Source of the DNA: Heracleum sosnowskyi
Taxonomy: Eukaryota > Streptophyta > Magnoliopsida > Apiales > Apiaceae
Reading direction: 5' to 3'
Assembly (NCBI GenBank): GCA_030848705.1
Contig: JAUIZM010000019.1
Location: 186,001-250,000 of the forward strand
DNA length: 64,000 nt
The translations under genes were made by a program, and so were the position numbers. Shown here piece after piece: positions 30,161-41,534 of the stretch (its first letter is position 1; every line of letters starts with the position of its first letter). A model generated the notes under the pieces. That model was not told where the DNA came from. It saw only the letters and a list, made by a program, of their open reading frames with translations, and did not search any database.

Positions 30161-33100
30161 ATGGCACCCAAATCTCAAACAGTATCAACCCCTATTCCTT
30201 TAACCATTCCCAAAGAAACAAATCTTCTCACCATTCCCTCTGAGGCTGAGGCTAAACCCAGGTACAAGTGTTTTGTACGGTTCCTGAATGATTCCTACCT
30301 CAGCCAAGCCCTAACCTTGAACCCCACGTTGTATGTTGATGTATTGGAAGGATTTTGGCGAACGGCGCTGGTTTCTACTCTGGCCAGGGAAGATGGAACT
30401 TCGTTCCAGGAGATAGCTTGTTCAATTGGAGGCAAACACTTCCAGTTTGGGGAGAAGGAGATAAATGAAGCTTTAGGGTTCAAGGTGGAGGGTCATGACC
30501 AAGAAGCTACAGATGCTCAAATTGTAGACTTCATGACTCTCATTCGGTATGCAGATGAGATTGATACTGGAAAGCTGAACAAGAAATTTGTAAGAAGGGA
30601 GTGGTCATTTCTATTTGATGCACTCCAGAAGGTGTTCCTTTGCAGAAAGACAGGATGGGACCATATCAGTCACATTGCTGTGAAGCTGGCCTATTCCCTA
30701 GCCTACAATCAGGAAATCAATGTTGGAGCAATAATCCTCAAGGAATTGGCTCAAAGGCTAGGGAGGACAATCCGTGGAAGAGGTAATGACATCTTTTACC
30801 CTCGCTTTCTTCAAGTTATTTTAAATTATCTTGATGCTAATGTCCATGACTTGGAGGGTATTGATAAATCAAAGATGGCTTATTCCAAGTCCATGTCCAA
30901 GATTCTGTTTGGTTCATTGGACACAAGGAATCAAGTGGATGTGATCTTGAGTGTGACCGAGCATATGCAGGACACATTCGAGTCTTATCCACTTGATAAG
31001 CCCATATACCATGCTCTTTCCTGGACAGGGGAGGCTGAGACTGAAGGAGCTTCACAGTCTAACCCAAGCCTCCCTATCCCATCCAGCAACCCCACTGAAA
31101 ACACCACTGTAGAAATTAGGCAGCCAAGTGCATCAATCTCTCAAAAGATTGGTGTTACTAAAAAGAAGTCAAAGAAGAGAGCCCTTGAAGTAATTAATGA
31201 ATCTGTAGGGGTAGGAAGTGAGAATCCTGAGTCACCTCTCACCAGACAAAGTAAGAAATCCAAATCCAAACCTACCACTGGATCCTCCCAACAGGATTCA
31301 GATGTGGAAAAAGGGGTACACCTATTACTGTCAATGGCCTCTCAACAGGTTATTGGCATTGAAAAGAGTAGTCTCCCCACTACAATCTGTACTGAGTCTG
31401 CACAGGATCAAGACCTCACTCTTGATCCTAGGAGAAATAAGGATGTTGACACCATGAGTGGAGAGCACATCACAATTGAAACTCCTCCTATTTCTCAGGG
31501 GGAGTTGCTAAAATCTAGTCTACACCACACTTCTCTTCCAGAATCTACATCAAATATTTCTTCTCCACAGGTTGGTCATTCACATGACTTATCTGTACTT
31601 GATCAATCACAATCCAAAACTGTGATTGAGCCAAACTCAAGTGACATGGTGCATGACACTGTGCTCACCACCCAGGACCCACATCTAGTTGGTCAGGGAA
31701 TGCATACTGGGGCATATCCTAATGACACCAACAAAAACATAGAGGATTCCCCAGTTCTTACTGGAGACTCTATGCCAAACTCTCCATTCCATTTGGACAT
31801 GGACCTGCCTTCACAGGCACATGGAGATGATGTTGTCACTCATCCCATTTCAATGGAGACAACATCAGACTCCACAGTCATTCCAAGACTGGAGGAAACT
31901 CATTCAATCACCCCACCTGAGGTGCCTAGCACCAGCTCTAACTTGGCTCAGGCCACAATAGCAGAATGGCTGAAGCCTGTGCAACATGACAGGCCTTCAG
32001 GATCATCCTCTGTGCCACCACAATTGACGGAAGAAGAATTGCAAAATCTTCATGTGGCACAGATTGATGAGATCTCTAAAATTGCTCAACACCTTCTCAC
32101 TGCAAATCTCCCAAATTCTGATTATGAGGCTATCCTTCTCTCTCATAAGGAGGATGTTGAAGCACAGCAGGACAAAATTGTGGATGAAGCCCAGCAAGCT
32201 GGAAATGTGGATGCTTGGCTGGATGGAAAAAGGACTGTAAAGCTCAACGAAGCTCTAGCTTTTCTCAGGGAGGACTATCTCACAGCCTTGGGGTCAAATG
32301 CCAAAAGTCTCTCTCCTGCTGAAATCTATGATGCAGTTAATGATGTCTACAAGAGCCAGCTTAAAGCTATGCATTTTCTTGGGAAAGGTCTTCAGTCAGA
32401 AATCTCCACCATTCAGGAAGAGACAGCTCATTCTACTGCTCAGCTCAGGAACTGTTTTCTTTCAGACTTTCCCAAGGTAGATGGCATTCTAAAAGAAGTC
32501 CAGAAAACTGCCTCCAATGTTACCAAGATGGACTGCACCCTAGCTATGGTTTCTGATAATATGAAGAAGCTCTCCACCAAGCTAGACAATGTGGTGCAGG
32601 CCAATATCAACTCCAACTCCATGCTAACAGTACTATGGAAGAATCAGTATGGGAACAAGCTTGTTGATGAGGTTCCCATTTCTGACATCTCTAAGTTTGA
32701 CTTCTCCAAAATCAAAGACCAATCCCTCAACTCTTTCAAATCTCAACAATTGTTCTCTAAGGTGGATGACTTGGAAAGGGAGGTAGCTGATCTTAGAGCT
32801 GACAACAAAGTGCTCTCTCACTTTTTGGCAAAGCTGAATGACAAGTTGGATGACCAAAGCACTTCAACCTCTAATATTTTGTTGGTGCAACAACAAATGA
32901 TGACATCCATGATGAGACATATGAACCTGCCTATCCCTGGGGAAGCTCAAGACATCTTGTCTGATTCCAAGCCTAAGGGGGAGAAAGAAAAGGAGGTCAT
33001 TCTGAACAAGAGAGGGGGAGTACCCACAAAGCATAAGGGCAAGGGCAAACTCACTGAGGAAACCATAAAGCCAATTATTCTTCCCTCTGTAGATGTCATC

Positions 33101-35011
33101 AATGCACAAGGTCAGAAAAGCACAGTCACCACTACCTTCTATCCCTCCACAATGCCAAAAGATATCTCCACTTCCCAACCTGCTCAACCTACTCCCAAGG
33201 CTCAACCCATCAAAGCTTTAATCATCACAGAGGCCAAGCTACAGGAAGTTGCCAATTCTCACATCTATCATGATGAGGCCTTCCTGGAGCTTCTGAAAGC
33301 CACTTACAGAGATGCACAAGAAGATGCAAGGACTTACAGAATGAAGCTCAAGGAAAACATCAAATACTTCACAGTAGCAGTAAGGAAAATCAAGGATGTC
33401 CATCTAAGAGAGATAATCATGGTGTGCAAGGACAACTGCTTGTGGCATCTTGCTTTTCAAACTCTAGAGAAACTGAGATTCACTGAGCTGTCAGTAATTA
33501 TGGACTTAATAGAACAAGGTGGGGCTAACAACAAGAGATTGTTTGATGATTTGAAGATAGGTCAAGATCAAAGACTGCCTGAGGTTATCTCAAAGCCAAA
33601 GACAATAATTTTCCAAAATCTATCTAAAGACAGCAGTATTGACCAATTGGTGATCCCTTCTGATTTGACAAAGAGGAATAATGCAAAGATCAATCAGGTA
33701 CTACAAATGCTAAGGGCCAAGAGGGGAGCTAGGACAGCAGAGGAATTAGAGATGATTAACATTCTACAATCTTTTCTGATTCATGGTGTTTTGCCTGAAT
33801 CTATCAAAGAAAAGAACATGAAGAAGGATGGGGAGGATGATGATGAGGAGAAAACCTACAGGAGGAGATCTCATTCAAGGAGTAATAAGGATGGACCAAG
33901 TGACAGCAGCAGAAGCAAATCTTCCAAGAAATCTAAAGATGCTGGTGATGACATAAAGGGGGCAAAGGAGACAGTGAAGAGAACTAGGAGTGGAATTCAG
34001 CAAGTCAAGGACATTGCTAGCAGTACTTTAACCACAACACAAGACTCTAGGTCTAGGGTGGGTACTGTTAGCAATGATCCTCCAAAATCATTATCCATGA
34101 CTTCTGAACCTGAATTGCCACAGATAAAAGATGAAGCCACTAAAGAAATATCAAGAAAACACTTCCACAAAGTTACAGCTAGTGGAGTGTTACAGTGGAT
34201 GAAGGGGAAAGGAATGAAGCTACTTCCAAGTGATGTGGCACTGAAGACTAATTCTCCTTGTTCAAGAAAGGTATCTCTTGTGAAGCATTTGAAGATCAAG
34301 AGTGTACCCAAAAGGATAAGGATAACAAAGAAGACTGGAAAACTCACAAATGTTATTGGCATCAATGTGCTTCCACTAGATGAGGACTATGATGAAGATG
34401 CCCTAGCATTTTTGAGGGCTCAAAGGATCTTTGAAGTCAAAGTGAAGTTGGATCATCTAGATATCAAGTACACTGATGGAAGAGAAAGGAAAATGAAGCA
34501 AGGAAGCTGGCAATATTTCTATAAGTATGAGCTTGAAAGGATAAATGCCTTACTGAATTTTGAAGAAAAGGATGAAAGGACATGGAAGATAGATATTGCC
34601 AGGTACTTGAAGCTGCATGCTGATTATGAAGAAAACATGAGGAAAGAGACTGAAGAGAAGAAGATACAGAGAGAAAAAGAAATGGCTGAGATGGAGGAGA
34701 GGGCTAAAGAGCTAAGGCAGAAAGGGCTGTGCAGGGTCAAGCAAAATCCTTACATTGTGGAGTACAAAAACTCACATGGAGGTCAAAGCAAAATAAGGAT
34801 GGAGTTTCTTGATTCCTATGTAGAAAGTGCACTCAAGGCTGCAATTGATGATTTGGAAGGCTCACCTCTCATTGAGGAACTGATTGCAAGAGAAGAACTT
34901 CAAGAAGCCATCATAGACATGAAGAGAAGAGAAGAAATAAGGAAAAAGAAGATATATGATGATTTGCTAGAGAAGCAATTGGAAGCTGAAGCTGTTGAGC
35001 AACAAAAGTAA
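30161..35011 (+). CDS. Third ORF (env position) of E, 1616 aa, function unknown
   Basis: This is an intact ORF after pol, where SIRE-type elements carry an env-like ORF. I see no signal peptide and no clear membrane segment, so env function is not supported. Residues 1-300 form a helical domain with FGEKEINEALGF, RREWSFLFDALQKVF and FLQVILNYLD (about 212-222). Very similar order and spacing occur in the F ORF3, where FLQLIFNHL starts near residue 208. Residues about 300-700 are Ser/Thr/Pro-rich and disordered. About 737-902 is a coiled-coil region (FSKVDDLEREVADLRADNKV) shared with F. About 1228-1262 is a basic RS-type patch (YRRRSHSRSNK), possibly nuclear or RNA-binding. The C-terminus from about 1480 is a charged helix rich in Glu and Lys. 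Start: ATG after a leader, with a TATA-like box about 100 bp upstream. A selected role is likely because the frame is kept open over 4.8 kb. Confidence 0.85.
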   Translation: MAPKSQTVSTPIPLTIPKETNLLTIPSEAEAKPRYKCFVRFLNDSYLSQALTLNPTLYVDVLEGFWRTALVSTLAREDGTSFQEIACSIGGKHFQFGEKEINEALGFKVEGHDQEATDAQIVDFMTLIRYADEIDTGKLNKKFVRREWSFLFDALQKVFLCRKTGWDHISHIAVKLAYSLAYNQEINVGAIILKELAQRLGRTIRGRGNDIFYPRFLQVILNYLDANVHDLEGIDKSKMAYSKSMSKILFGSLDTRNQVDVILSVTEHMQDTFESYPLDKPIYHALSWTGEAETEGASQSNPSLPIPSSNPTENTTVEIRQPSASISQKIGVTKKKSKKRALEVINESVGVGSENPESPLTRQSKKSKSKPTTGSSQQDSDVEKGVHLLLSMASQQVIGIEKSSLPTTICTESAQDQDLTLDPRRNKDVDTMSGEHITIETPPISQGELLKSSLHHTSLPESTSNISSPQVGHSHDLSVLDQSQSKTVIEPNSSDMVHDTVLTTQDPHLVGQGMHTGAYPNDTNKNIEDSPVLTGDSMPNSPFHLDMDLPSQAHGDDVVTHPISMETTSDSTVIPRLEETHSITPPEVPSTSSNLAQATIAEWLKPVQHDRPSGSSSVPPQLTEEELQNLHVAQIDEISKIAQHLLTANLPNSDYEAILLSHKEDVEAQQDKIVDEAQQAGNVDAWLDGKRTVKLNEALAFLREDYLTALGSNAKSLSPAEIYDAVNDVYKSQLKAMHFLGKGLQSEISTIQEETAHSTAQLRNCFLSDFPKVDGILKEVQKTASNVTKMDCTLAMVSDNMKKLSTKLDNVVQANINSNSMLTVLWKNQYGNKLVDEVPISDISKFDFSKIKDQSLNSFKSQQLFSKVDDLEREVADLRADNKVLSHFLAKLNDKLDDQSTSTSNILLVQQQMMTSMMRHMNLPIPGEAQDILSDSKPKGEKEKEVILNKRGGVPTKHKGKGKLTEETIKPIILPSVDVINAQGQKSTVTTTFYPSTMPKDISTSQPAQPTPKAQPIKALIITEAKLQEVANSHIYHDEAFLELLKATYRDAQEDARTYRMKLKENIKYFTVAVRKIKDVHLREIIMVCKDNCLWHLAFQTLEKLRFTELSVIMDLIEQGGANNKRLFDDLKIGQDQRLPEVISKPKTIIFQNLSKDSSIDQLVIPSDLTKRNNAKINQVLQMLRAKRGARTAEELEMINILQSFLIHGVLPESIKEKNMKKDGEDDDEEKTYRRRSHSRSNKDGPSDSSRSKSSKKSKDAGDDIKGAKETVKRTRSGIQQVKDIASSTLTTTQDSRSRVGTVSNDPPKSLSMTSEPELPQIKDEATKEISRKHFHKVTASGVLQWMKGKGMKLLPSDVALKTNSPCSRKVSLVKHLKIKSVPKRIRITKKTGKLTNVIGINVLPLDEDYDEDALAFLRAQRIFEVKVKLDHLDIKYTDGRERKMKQGSWQYFYKYELERINALLNFEEKDERTWKIDIARYLKLHADYEENMRKETEEKKIQREKEMAEMEERAKELRQKGLCRVKQNPYIVEYKNSHGGQSKIRMEFLDSYVESALKAAIDDLEGSPLIEELIAREELQEAIIDMKRREEIRKKKIYDDLLEKQLEAEAVEQQK

Positions 35012-35153
35012 TCTGTAAGCTTTCAATTTTTCTATGTAATCAAATTTCTGATCTCAAGGTTCATGAATTGTCCTCTCTGTTACTAAATTTCCTTTTTATG
35101 TAAGTTAGGCTTGTTATCAGACATGAAATTGTGCCTAAGGATCTTACTCACAA
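35012..35153 (+). other. 3' untranslated region of E
   Basis: 142 bp between the ORF3 stop and the polypurine tract. No motif is noted. Confidence 0.7.
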
Positions 35154-35165
35154 TTTGGGGGAGAT
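35154..35165 (+). other. Polypurine tract of E
   Basis: TTTGGGGGAGAT lies immediately before the 3' LTR. F has the near-identical ATTGGGGGAGAT. Confidence 0.9.
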
Positions 35166-36465
35166 TGTTAGGCTCAAGACATGTCTGAATACCACTATTA
35201 ACAAGCCTACACTATGTGACTTTGTCACACTACATGACCTAGTGATTTATATCACTGGGATAGAGTATAGGTCTCTAAATGTACTTGTCTTGTTCTCATG
35301 AACAATAGCTTTATCATGTATGCTCAGATTTATAATGAGCTTAGTAAAGTTCTTGCATCTAGAATGTATATAGGCCATTGAATAATTATCCTGGTAGAAG
35401 TTCAGAAGTGTTCATGCAGCAGGATAGAGTTGAATAAGGCCATGAAGAAATAAGTTGCAGGAATTTATCTAAGGCATTATATAGCAAAGTCAAAAGAAAG
35501 CTATGTCGTGAAGTCACCAATATCCATGTCGTGAAGTGCTATATCGCATAGTCCATTTTGTACTATGTCGAGAAGTCCTCAAGACACATGTCGTGAAGTG
35601 TTGAAGACAGCAAAGTCAAAAGAGCCTAGATCGTGAAGTCCTCAGGAGCCCTATGTCGCATAGTCATCAAATGACCTATGTCGCATAGTCATCAAATGAC
35701 CTATGTCGCATAGTCGTCAAATGAACTATGTCGCATAGTCGTCAAATGAACTATGTCGCATAGTCGTCAAATGACCTATGTCGCAAAGTCTTCAAAGGCT
35801 ATATCGCGTAGTCCTCACAAGGGAGATCGCGAAGTCAGGGATAAAGTGGAGTTCACGATATCAACACTTAGCCGTTTATAACAAGACAAATTAAGGTACA
35901 GAACCAAGAATCAAAGGAGACAAATACTGAAGCATTTGTTCTGGCAAGGTGGTCCAAAGAACAGATGGCAAATCTACAGCTAAACTTGGAGAGAAAGATA
36001 AGAGACAAGCAGCTACAGAAACGGGAAAGACTCCGAAAAGCAGGTGGTCCTTCCTGACTCAGTGAACTTCTTATGGCAGGACAAGTTGGACTTTCAGAAG
36101 GGGTAGCTGTGTAATATTGTGTGTGCCTAGTTTGTATAGGGGAATATATATATCGTGCACACACAACTGTAAGCTAAAAGAGAGATACACATAGTTATTT
36201 GCTAAGCTCTTTTCTCTGTAAGCAAGCAAGTTCAAACTGTTCTTGTTTAGAAGCCAGAAATTCGATTGTGAATTTCCTGGAAAGCTGTAGTGTTTAATTT
36301 GCTTATACAAAGTAGATTAAAGTGATTGTGTGTGTTATTTACTTTCTGCATATTACATATCATAATCACATACAGTTGTTTACTTAGTTTTCAAGTTCGA
36401 AAAATATATCAAACTATCCATTCACCCCCCCTCTGTCTAGTTTCTAGTAGTATTCATTTCTAACA
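35166..36465 (+). repeat. 3' LTR of E
   Basis: 1300 bp, matching the 5' LTR at all but one position that I could see. It contains the second copies of the motif array (35651-35822) and of the TATA region (near 36143). It is followed by target duplication GATGA. Confidence 0.97.
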
Positions 36466-36470
36466 GATGA

Positions 36471-39400
36471 CAGGAACAAATTTTCTCGACTGATATAGGA
36501 GCTTGAGGATCGTCCTCAGGCACCACGATGTTAGTCAAATTCTTCTCTTACCTTTTAGCTGAGAATGTAACATGTGCCGAACATAATGCTTATTGGAAGC
36601 AAATTGATGATTCGATTGATGATGTTCAATGTCTCATGCTTGCAACTATGAGTGATGAGTTTAAGAAACAATATGAGCATATGGATGCTTATGAGATATT
36701 TGAGCACCTTAAAAGATGTTTGAGGAAAAGGCTCGTAAAAAGGGATTTGACAATAGCAAGACACCATACACCTACAAGTAGGGAAAGTGAGATACGGTTG
36801 GACCAGATGTTCTAAAGATGATAGGGTATAATGAGTACCTTGATTATTATTTTTTTGGGTTTCAAGACTGGTCTAGAGACTCAGAATGATTTGATCATAC
36901 AAATCTTTGAACAATAACTATTCTCAATTAGTTAGTGAACAACAAAATAAATGAGATAGACATAGCACCCACTAAGTTGTGAAGCACGTTGAGAACTGCT
37001 GTAAGCAACATGATAAATGCATGGACTACTCCCATAATGATGGTGAATGTAGGAATGTGAATGGGAAAGGAAAATGGAATGGAAAGAAGAAGATTTGATC
37101 TAATTCTATAGCCATATTAAAGTCCAATCCCAAAGAGGTTTTTTCGCCTAAATGAGGTGTTGCTAATTAAAGAAGACGATTGTCGCTTCTGTGGAAAACC
37201 GAAAGACTGGAAGTTAAACTGTCATGCTTATTTGGAAGATCTAAGAAGAAGACCGATGAGGGTCAAGCTTCAGGTTTTGGGTTAGAATTGGAGAAAACGT
37301 TGTTGCTCTAGTTGAAGTAACTCGTTACTTAATTTTGCCTATAAGGCTAAGTTTAGAACTTGATAATTGTAACTTTGTGCCTCTAAGAGTAGAGACATTA
37401 TATTGGTTTCTTGTATGGACAAGAAAGGTTTTTCATTTTAATTGGATATATAACAATTGTTGTTTATTACATTTCAATGAAAAGGTTAATGATGTTGCAC
37501 AATTAGTTAACAATTTATATGTTCTAAAATGACTCAAATCAAACATTACCTTTGGCACAGTAATTAAGGTCATATTATAAGAAACGCATTTCCAATTTAC
37601 ATAATGATGGATGATTGGATAAGTTTGATTATGAATCATACGAAGAATGTGAATCTTGGTTTATTTGGCAAAAGGACAAAAGCCCTTTTTACTAAAAATA
37701 GTCAAAGGGCCATCGAATGATTAGGACTTATACATGGTGATGTATGTGGTCATATACGTACGATGGCTTGAGGTAGATTTTACTACTTCATAACGCTCAC
37801 TGATGATGTCAGTAGATACGGATATAGATATCTTTTGATAAACAAATTCGAATTGTTTGAAAAATTCAAAGAATATTAAGCTGAAGTAAAAAAAAAGGTT
37901 CAATGAAAGGAGTTTCTAAGAGCTGAAATCACATTATGTTGGACATAGTGTGATGGATGATGAGTCAAGTGGATCTTCTAATAATTTTTTGGGGTTATAC
38001 CCTAGAGACAGGTGCATATACACTAAACCGTGTTCCTACTAAAATGGATCAGGAGACACCATATATAAGATGTGGACTGAGAAAAGTTATAGCATGCCAT
38101 TTATCAAAATTAGGGGATGCAAAGCGTTTGTGAAATGTTTAACCTCTGACAAGCTAGGACCAAAATCAGATAAATGTAATTTTGTGGGATACCAAATTAA
38201 AACAAAAGGAGTATTACTTCTTTAATCCTCCAGAGAACAAAGTGTTTTTTGCTCGGACTGTTGTATTTCTTGAGAGAGAATTTCTTTCTAAAAGAAATAG
38301 TGGGAGGAAAATAGATCTCGATGAGGATCGAAAACCACGAGATAACATTGAACCGAAGTTGGAACAAGAGCAGAATGTACAAGAAAATGTTAATGACAAT
38401 ACTGCTCAAGAAACACATGTTGTTCGTAGGTTTGGTAGGATTCACCATGATTCCGAGAGATATTATGAATTTCTCTTGACTCGGGATGGTGATGTAATGC
38501 TTGTGAATAATGATAATGAGACTTTTACCTACCTAGACGCTATGAACATTCCAAGATCTAAAAGTTGGCAGGAGGCCATGAAATCTAAGATGGATTCCAT
38601 GTATGAAAAACCAAGTATGGACTTTGGTTGATCCACCTAAAGGGGTAAAATCTATAAGGTGCAAGTGTGTTTTCAAGAAGAAAACTGACATGGATAGTAA
38701 TGTACAGACCTATAAGGCACGACTGGTGGCAAAAGGTTTCAAGTAAATTCATGGTATTGACTATGATGAAACTTTCTCACCAGTGGCAATGGTCAAGTCC
38801 ATCAGGATTTTACCTGCTTACTATGACTACGAAATCTGGCAAATGGATGTCAAGACTACTTTCTTAAATGAGAGCGTAGAAGAGGTTGTGTACATGACAA
38901 AACCTGAAGGTTTTGTAGATCCAAGTTTTGCTAGAATGGTTTATAAGATAATTCGATCCATTTATGGATTAAAGTAAGCCTCGAGGAGATGAAATATACG
39001 TTTTGATGAAATAGTCAAATAGTTTGGCTCTATTCAAAATGAAGATGAACCGTTTGTTTACAAGAAGGTTAGTGGGAGCCATGTGGCATTCCTAGTATCA
39101 TATATAGATGATATATTACAAATAAGGAATGACATTCTTTCTCAACAGACTGTTAAGACTTGGTAGATAAATAGTTTCTTGATGAAAGACTTAGGAGATG
39201 TGTCCTATATCTTAGGGATCAGGATCTATAGAGATAGATCACGAAGATTTTTCGGCTTAAGTCAGAGTACATACATTGATAATGTATTGCACCAATTAGG
39301 GATGCAAAGAGGCTAAAAGGGAAATGTTCCCATGTCTATGAGATGGTGATCTCAAAATAAATGGTCTAAAATTATTGGATGATATGGACCACATTAGTAT

Positions 39401-39966
39401 AGTTCTATATGCTTCGGAAATTGGTTTCATAATGTATGTGATGATATGTACTCGTCATGTTGTCTTATATGCTTTAAGCATGACGAGCAGGTACCAGTCT
39501 AATCCAAGTGATGGTCACTTGATTGGAATCAAGAATATTCTTAAGTGCCTGAAGAGGACTAAAGACTCATTCTTGGTATATGGAGGAGATGGGAAGCTGG
39601 ATGTAAAATGTTACACGGATGTTAGTTTCTAGACAGACATGACGGTTTTTGTGTCTTAGTCTGGATTTGTGTTTTGTCTAAAAAGATGTGTTGTAAGCTA
39701 GAATAGTTCACAACAAGAACTGTAAATGATTCTACAATCGAGGCTTAGTATATTGATACTAGCGAAGTAGCCAAAAAAGATGTTTTGGGAATTTACCAAG
39801 GCGATATCACCTTATTAATGAGATTAATGATCAAGGAGATATACTTATATATAAAGTGCATACTATTGATAATATTGCAGAACGACTGACTAAGGCTTTG
39901 TCGTAGTAGAAGCAAGTAAGTCACACTAGTTCCAAATGTATTGGATACATGGGATATTGGCTCTAG
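36471..39966 (+). pseudogene. Degenerate gag-pol of Copia G
   Basis: Copia polyprotein remnants follow in order. Gag resumes at 36471 (GTNFLD, then a stop where Copia gag normally has Trp) and at 36528-36815 shows CLMLATMSDEFKKQYEHMDA followed by YEIFEHLKR. A gag knuckle remnant lies near 37170-37235 (CRFCGKPKDWKLNCHAY-like). Integrase remnants cover 37720-38180. At 38182-38631 the run SWQEAMKSKMDSMYE opens the RT. RT motifs follow: YDYEIWQMDVKTTFLNE (near 38820), IRSIYGLK (near 38955) and YIDDI (39099-39113). RNase H remnants are at 39375-39632 (YTDVSF). Stops and shifts occur throughout, so there is no product. E is inserted in the first codons of gag. G resembles D in its GTGGGAGAT polypurine tract and shared LTR text. 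Confidence 0.85.
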
Positions 39967-39980
39967 TGCAAGTGGGAGAT
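39967..39980 (+). other. Polypurine tract of Copia G
   Basis: GTGCAAGTGGGAGAT ends at 39980, right before the TGTTAGTATTAG start of the 3' LTR. Confidence 0.88.
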
Positions 39981-41534
39981 TGTTAGTATTAGTGCTCTAA
40001 AGACAATACTTTTATGTTTTAAAGAAAACAATTTATTATTATAAATTATGTTTTATTGATTATTGTTATTATTTTATTATGTCTTTATTTACTGCGTTAT
40101 AAATGTTAGCATAATAAATGTCCTTGGAATTATGATACGTATTCGATATCTTTAAGTATGTGACTTAAAAATGAGATTATATGAATAGTATCTTTATTCC
40201 TAAATATCCTTAGTCGAGTGTTATTATTTAAGGACAATAATAATGCACAGAGACTAGTATGTTTGTTGACTGATGACCACAACTCATTGGTCATAGGTAT
40301 GGTGATACTAAAGTCAAAACATAGGTGCATGTAAGAGTACATGACACTGGATTGACCCGCCGTGAGATTACACATGTTAATAGTGTCATAAGTAATTCTC
40401 ACTGTGATAATGGTGTAATGATCCTTAGACCTGAAATCATTATATTTTTATAGGAGAATTAATATACTTTGATTACATTAAAAATTACCTTTGATCGGGT
40501 GATGATAAAAGTGGACATTGGGTATATTATGAATCGTATGAGAAATATGAATGATCTAGATGGGATTTAACCCTCCTAATTTTAGGAGCGATATTATTGG
40601 CCTCTTGTTTGAGTGAGATTAAGAAATGCACGGCCGTGCTCAAATGTTGATTTGATTTAATAGTCTACTCATCGATCAAGAAAACTAAGATTAAATTATG
40701 AAGAGGATTACACATTACATGCCTCGAGTTTAATCTATAATATTAAGGTTAAAAGGATTATATTACATGGAACATTATTCACGAAAGGCTTAATCGAATC
40801 ACCGATTTAATTATTATTAGTTAGGTGGCAATGATGTATTACTAGATGCCGCTCATTGTTTACAATTTTAATTAGTTATCAAAATTGTTACCAATGTAAT
40901 AATGACCTACAGGGTCACACACAAAGATCACTTGAAGGAGAAATAATTTAAATTATGAATTTAAATTTAAATAAGTAATTTATTCTATTTATAATATTAA
41001 TTAAGTATGACTTGATTAATTATTTAAATAGAAAATGGAATTACTTAAACTAATTCTGAAATTAGTTATTAATTAATTAAGTGTGATTTAATTAAATAAT
41101 AAATTGGAATTTCGGATTAGTATTTTATTATAATTGGATTATAATTAGAAAACTTATTTTCCTCTCTATATAAACTCTCAAAGGGGGCTGATTTTAATGT
41201 GGAAAAACGTTTTTATATTAAAACTCTAGCCGCTTATGAGAGCAAGAAAAGAGAGAGAAAGAAGCAGTTTTCGGGTGCTAGTACACATCAATCCTTCAAG
41301 AAAAGCATTCGTGTGGATAACGTAGAGTGTAGATCGCGAGAGCGGGATACATGGTGATTGAATAAGCTTTGGATCTCCATTAATCTTCCATTGATGAATT
41401 GTTAAAGCGATTTAAGGTAAAACACTAATCTCCGAATTAAATCTTTTGTTTTTTCGCATGGATCCTGCGGAGGGGTTTCGAATTTTTATTTATTTTTACG
41501 TTTTCTGTTGCGTATATGTGTTCGAAACCCTTCA
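39981..41534 (+). repeat. 3' LTR of Copia G
   Basis: This LTR of about 1554 bp begins TGTTAGTATTAGTG. A TATA box TATATAAA lies at 41167-41174. The right end is placed at CGAAACCCTTCA (41534), but the adjacent H repeat also contains TCGAAACCCT, so the boundary is uncertain by about 25 bp. It shares ACAGGGTCACA with the D LTR (there on the other strand). The 5' LTR of G is outside the window. Confidence 0.75.

Larger units (their letters stand above)
22484..36465 (+). mobile_element. SIRE-like Copia element E, complete and very young
   Basis: This is a full-length 13,982-bp LTR retrotransposon with 1300-bp LTRs at each end, flanked by the perfect 5-bp target duplication GATGA (22479-22483 and 36466-36470). 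It carries a tRNA-Met primer site, gag, pol (protease, integrase, RT, RNase H), a spacer, a 1616-codon third ORF and a polypurine tract. By eye the LTRs differ at one position (C at 23122 against T at the corresponding place near 35804). All three ORFs are open. Copia order (integrase before RT) with a large ORF after pol places it with the SIRE/Maximus lineage. It is inserted in the gag of Copia G. It may be competent or nearly so. Confidence 0.97.

Noticed and set aside
30161..35011. Calling ORF3 a true envelope gene
   Set aside because: I see no signal peptide, no clear transmembrane segment and no cleavage or fusion motif. Position after pol alone is not enough.
36471..39966. Treating the broken Copia G frames as separate small genes
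   Set aside because: The fragments read in order as one decayed Copia polyprotein, ending at its polypurine tract and LTR.
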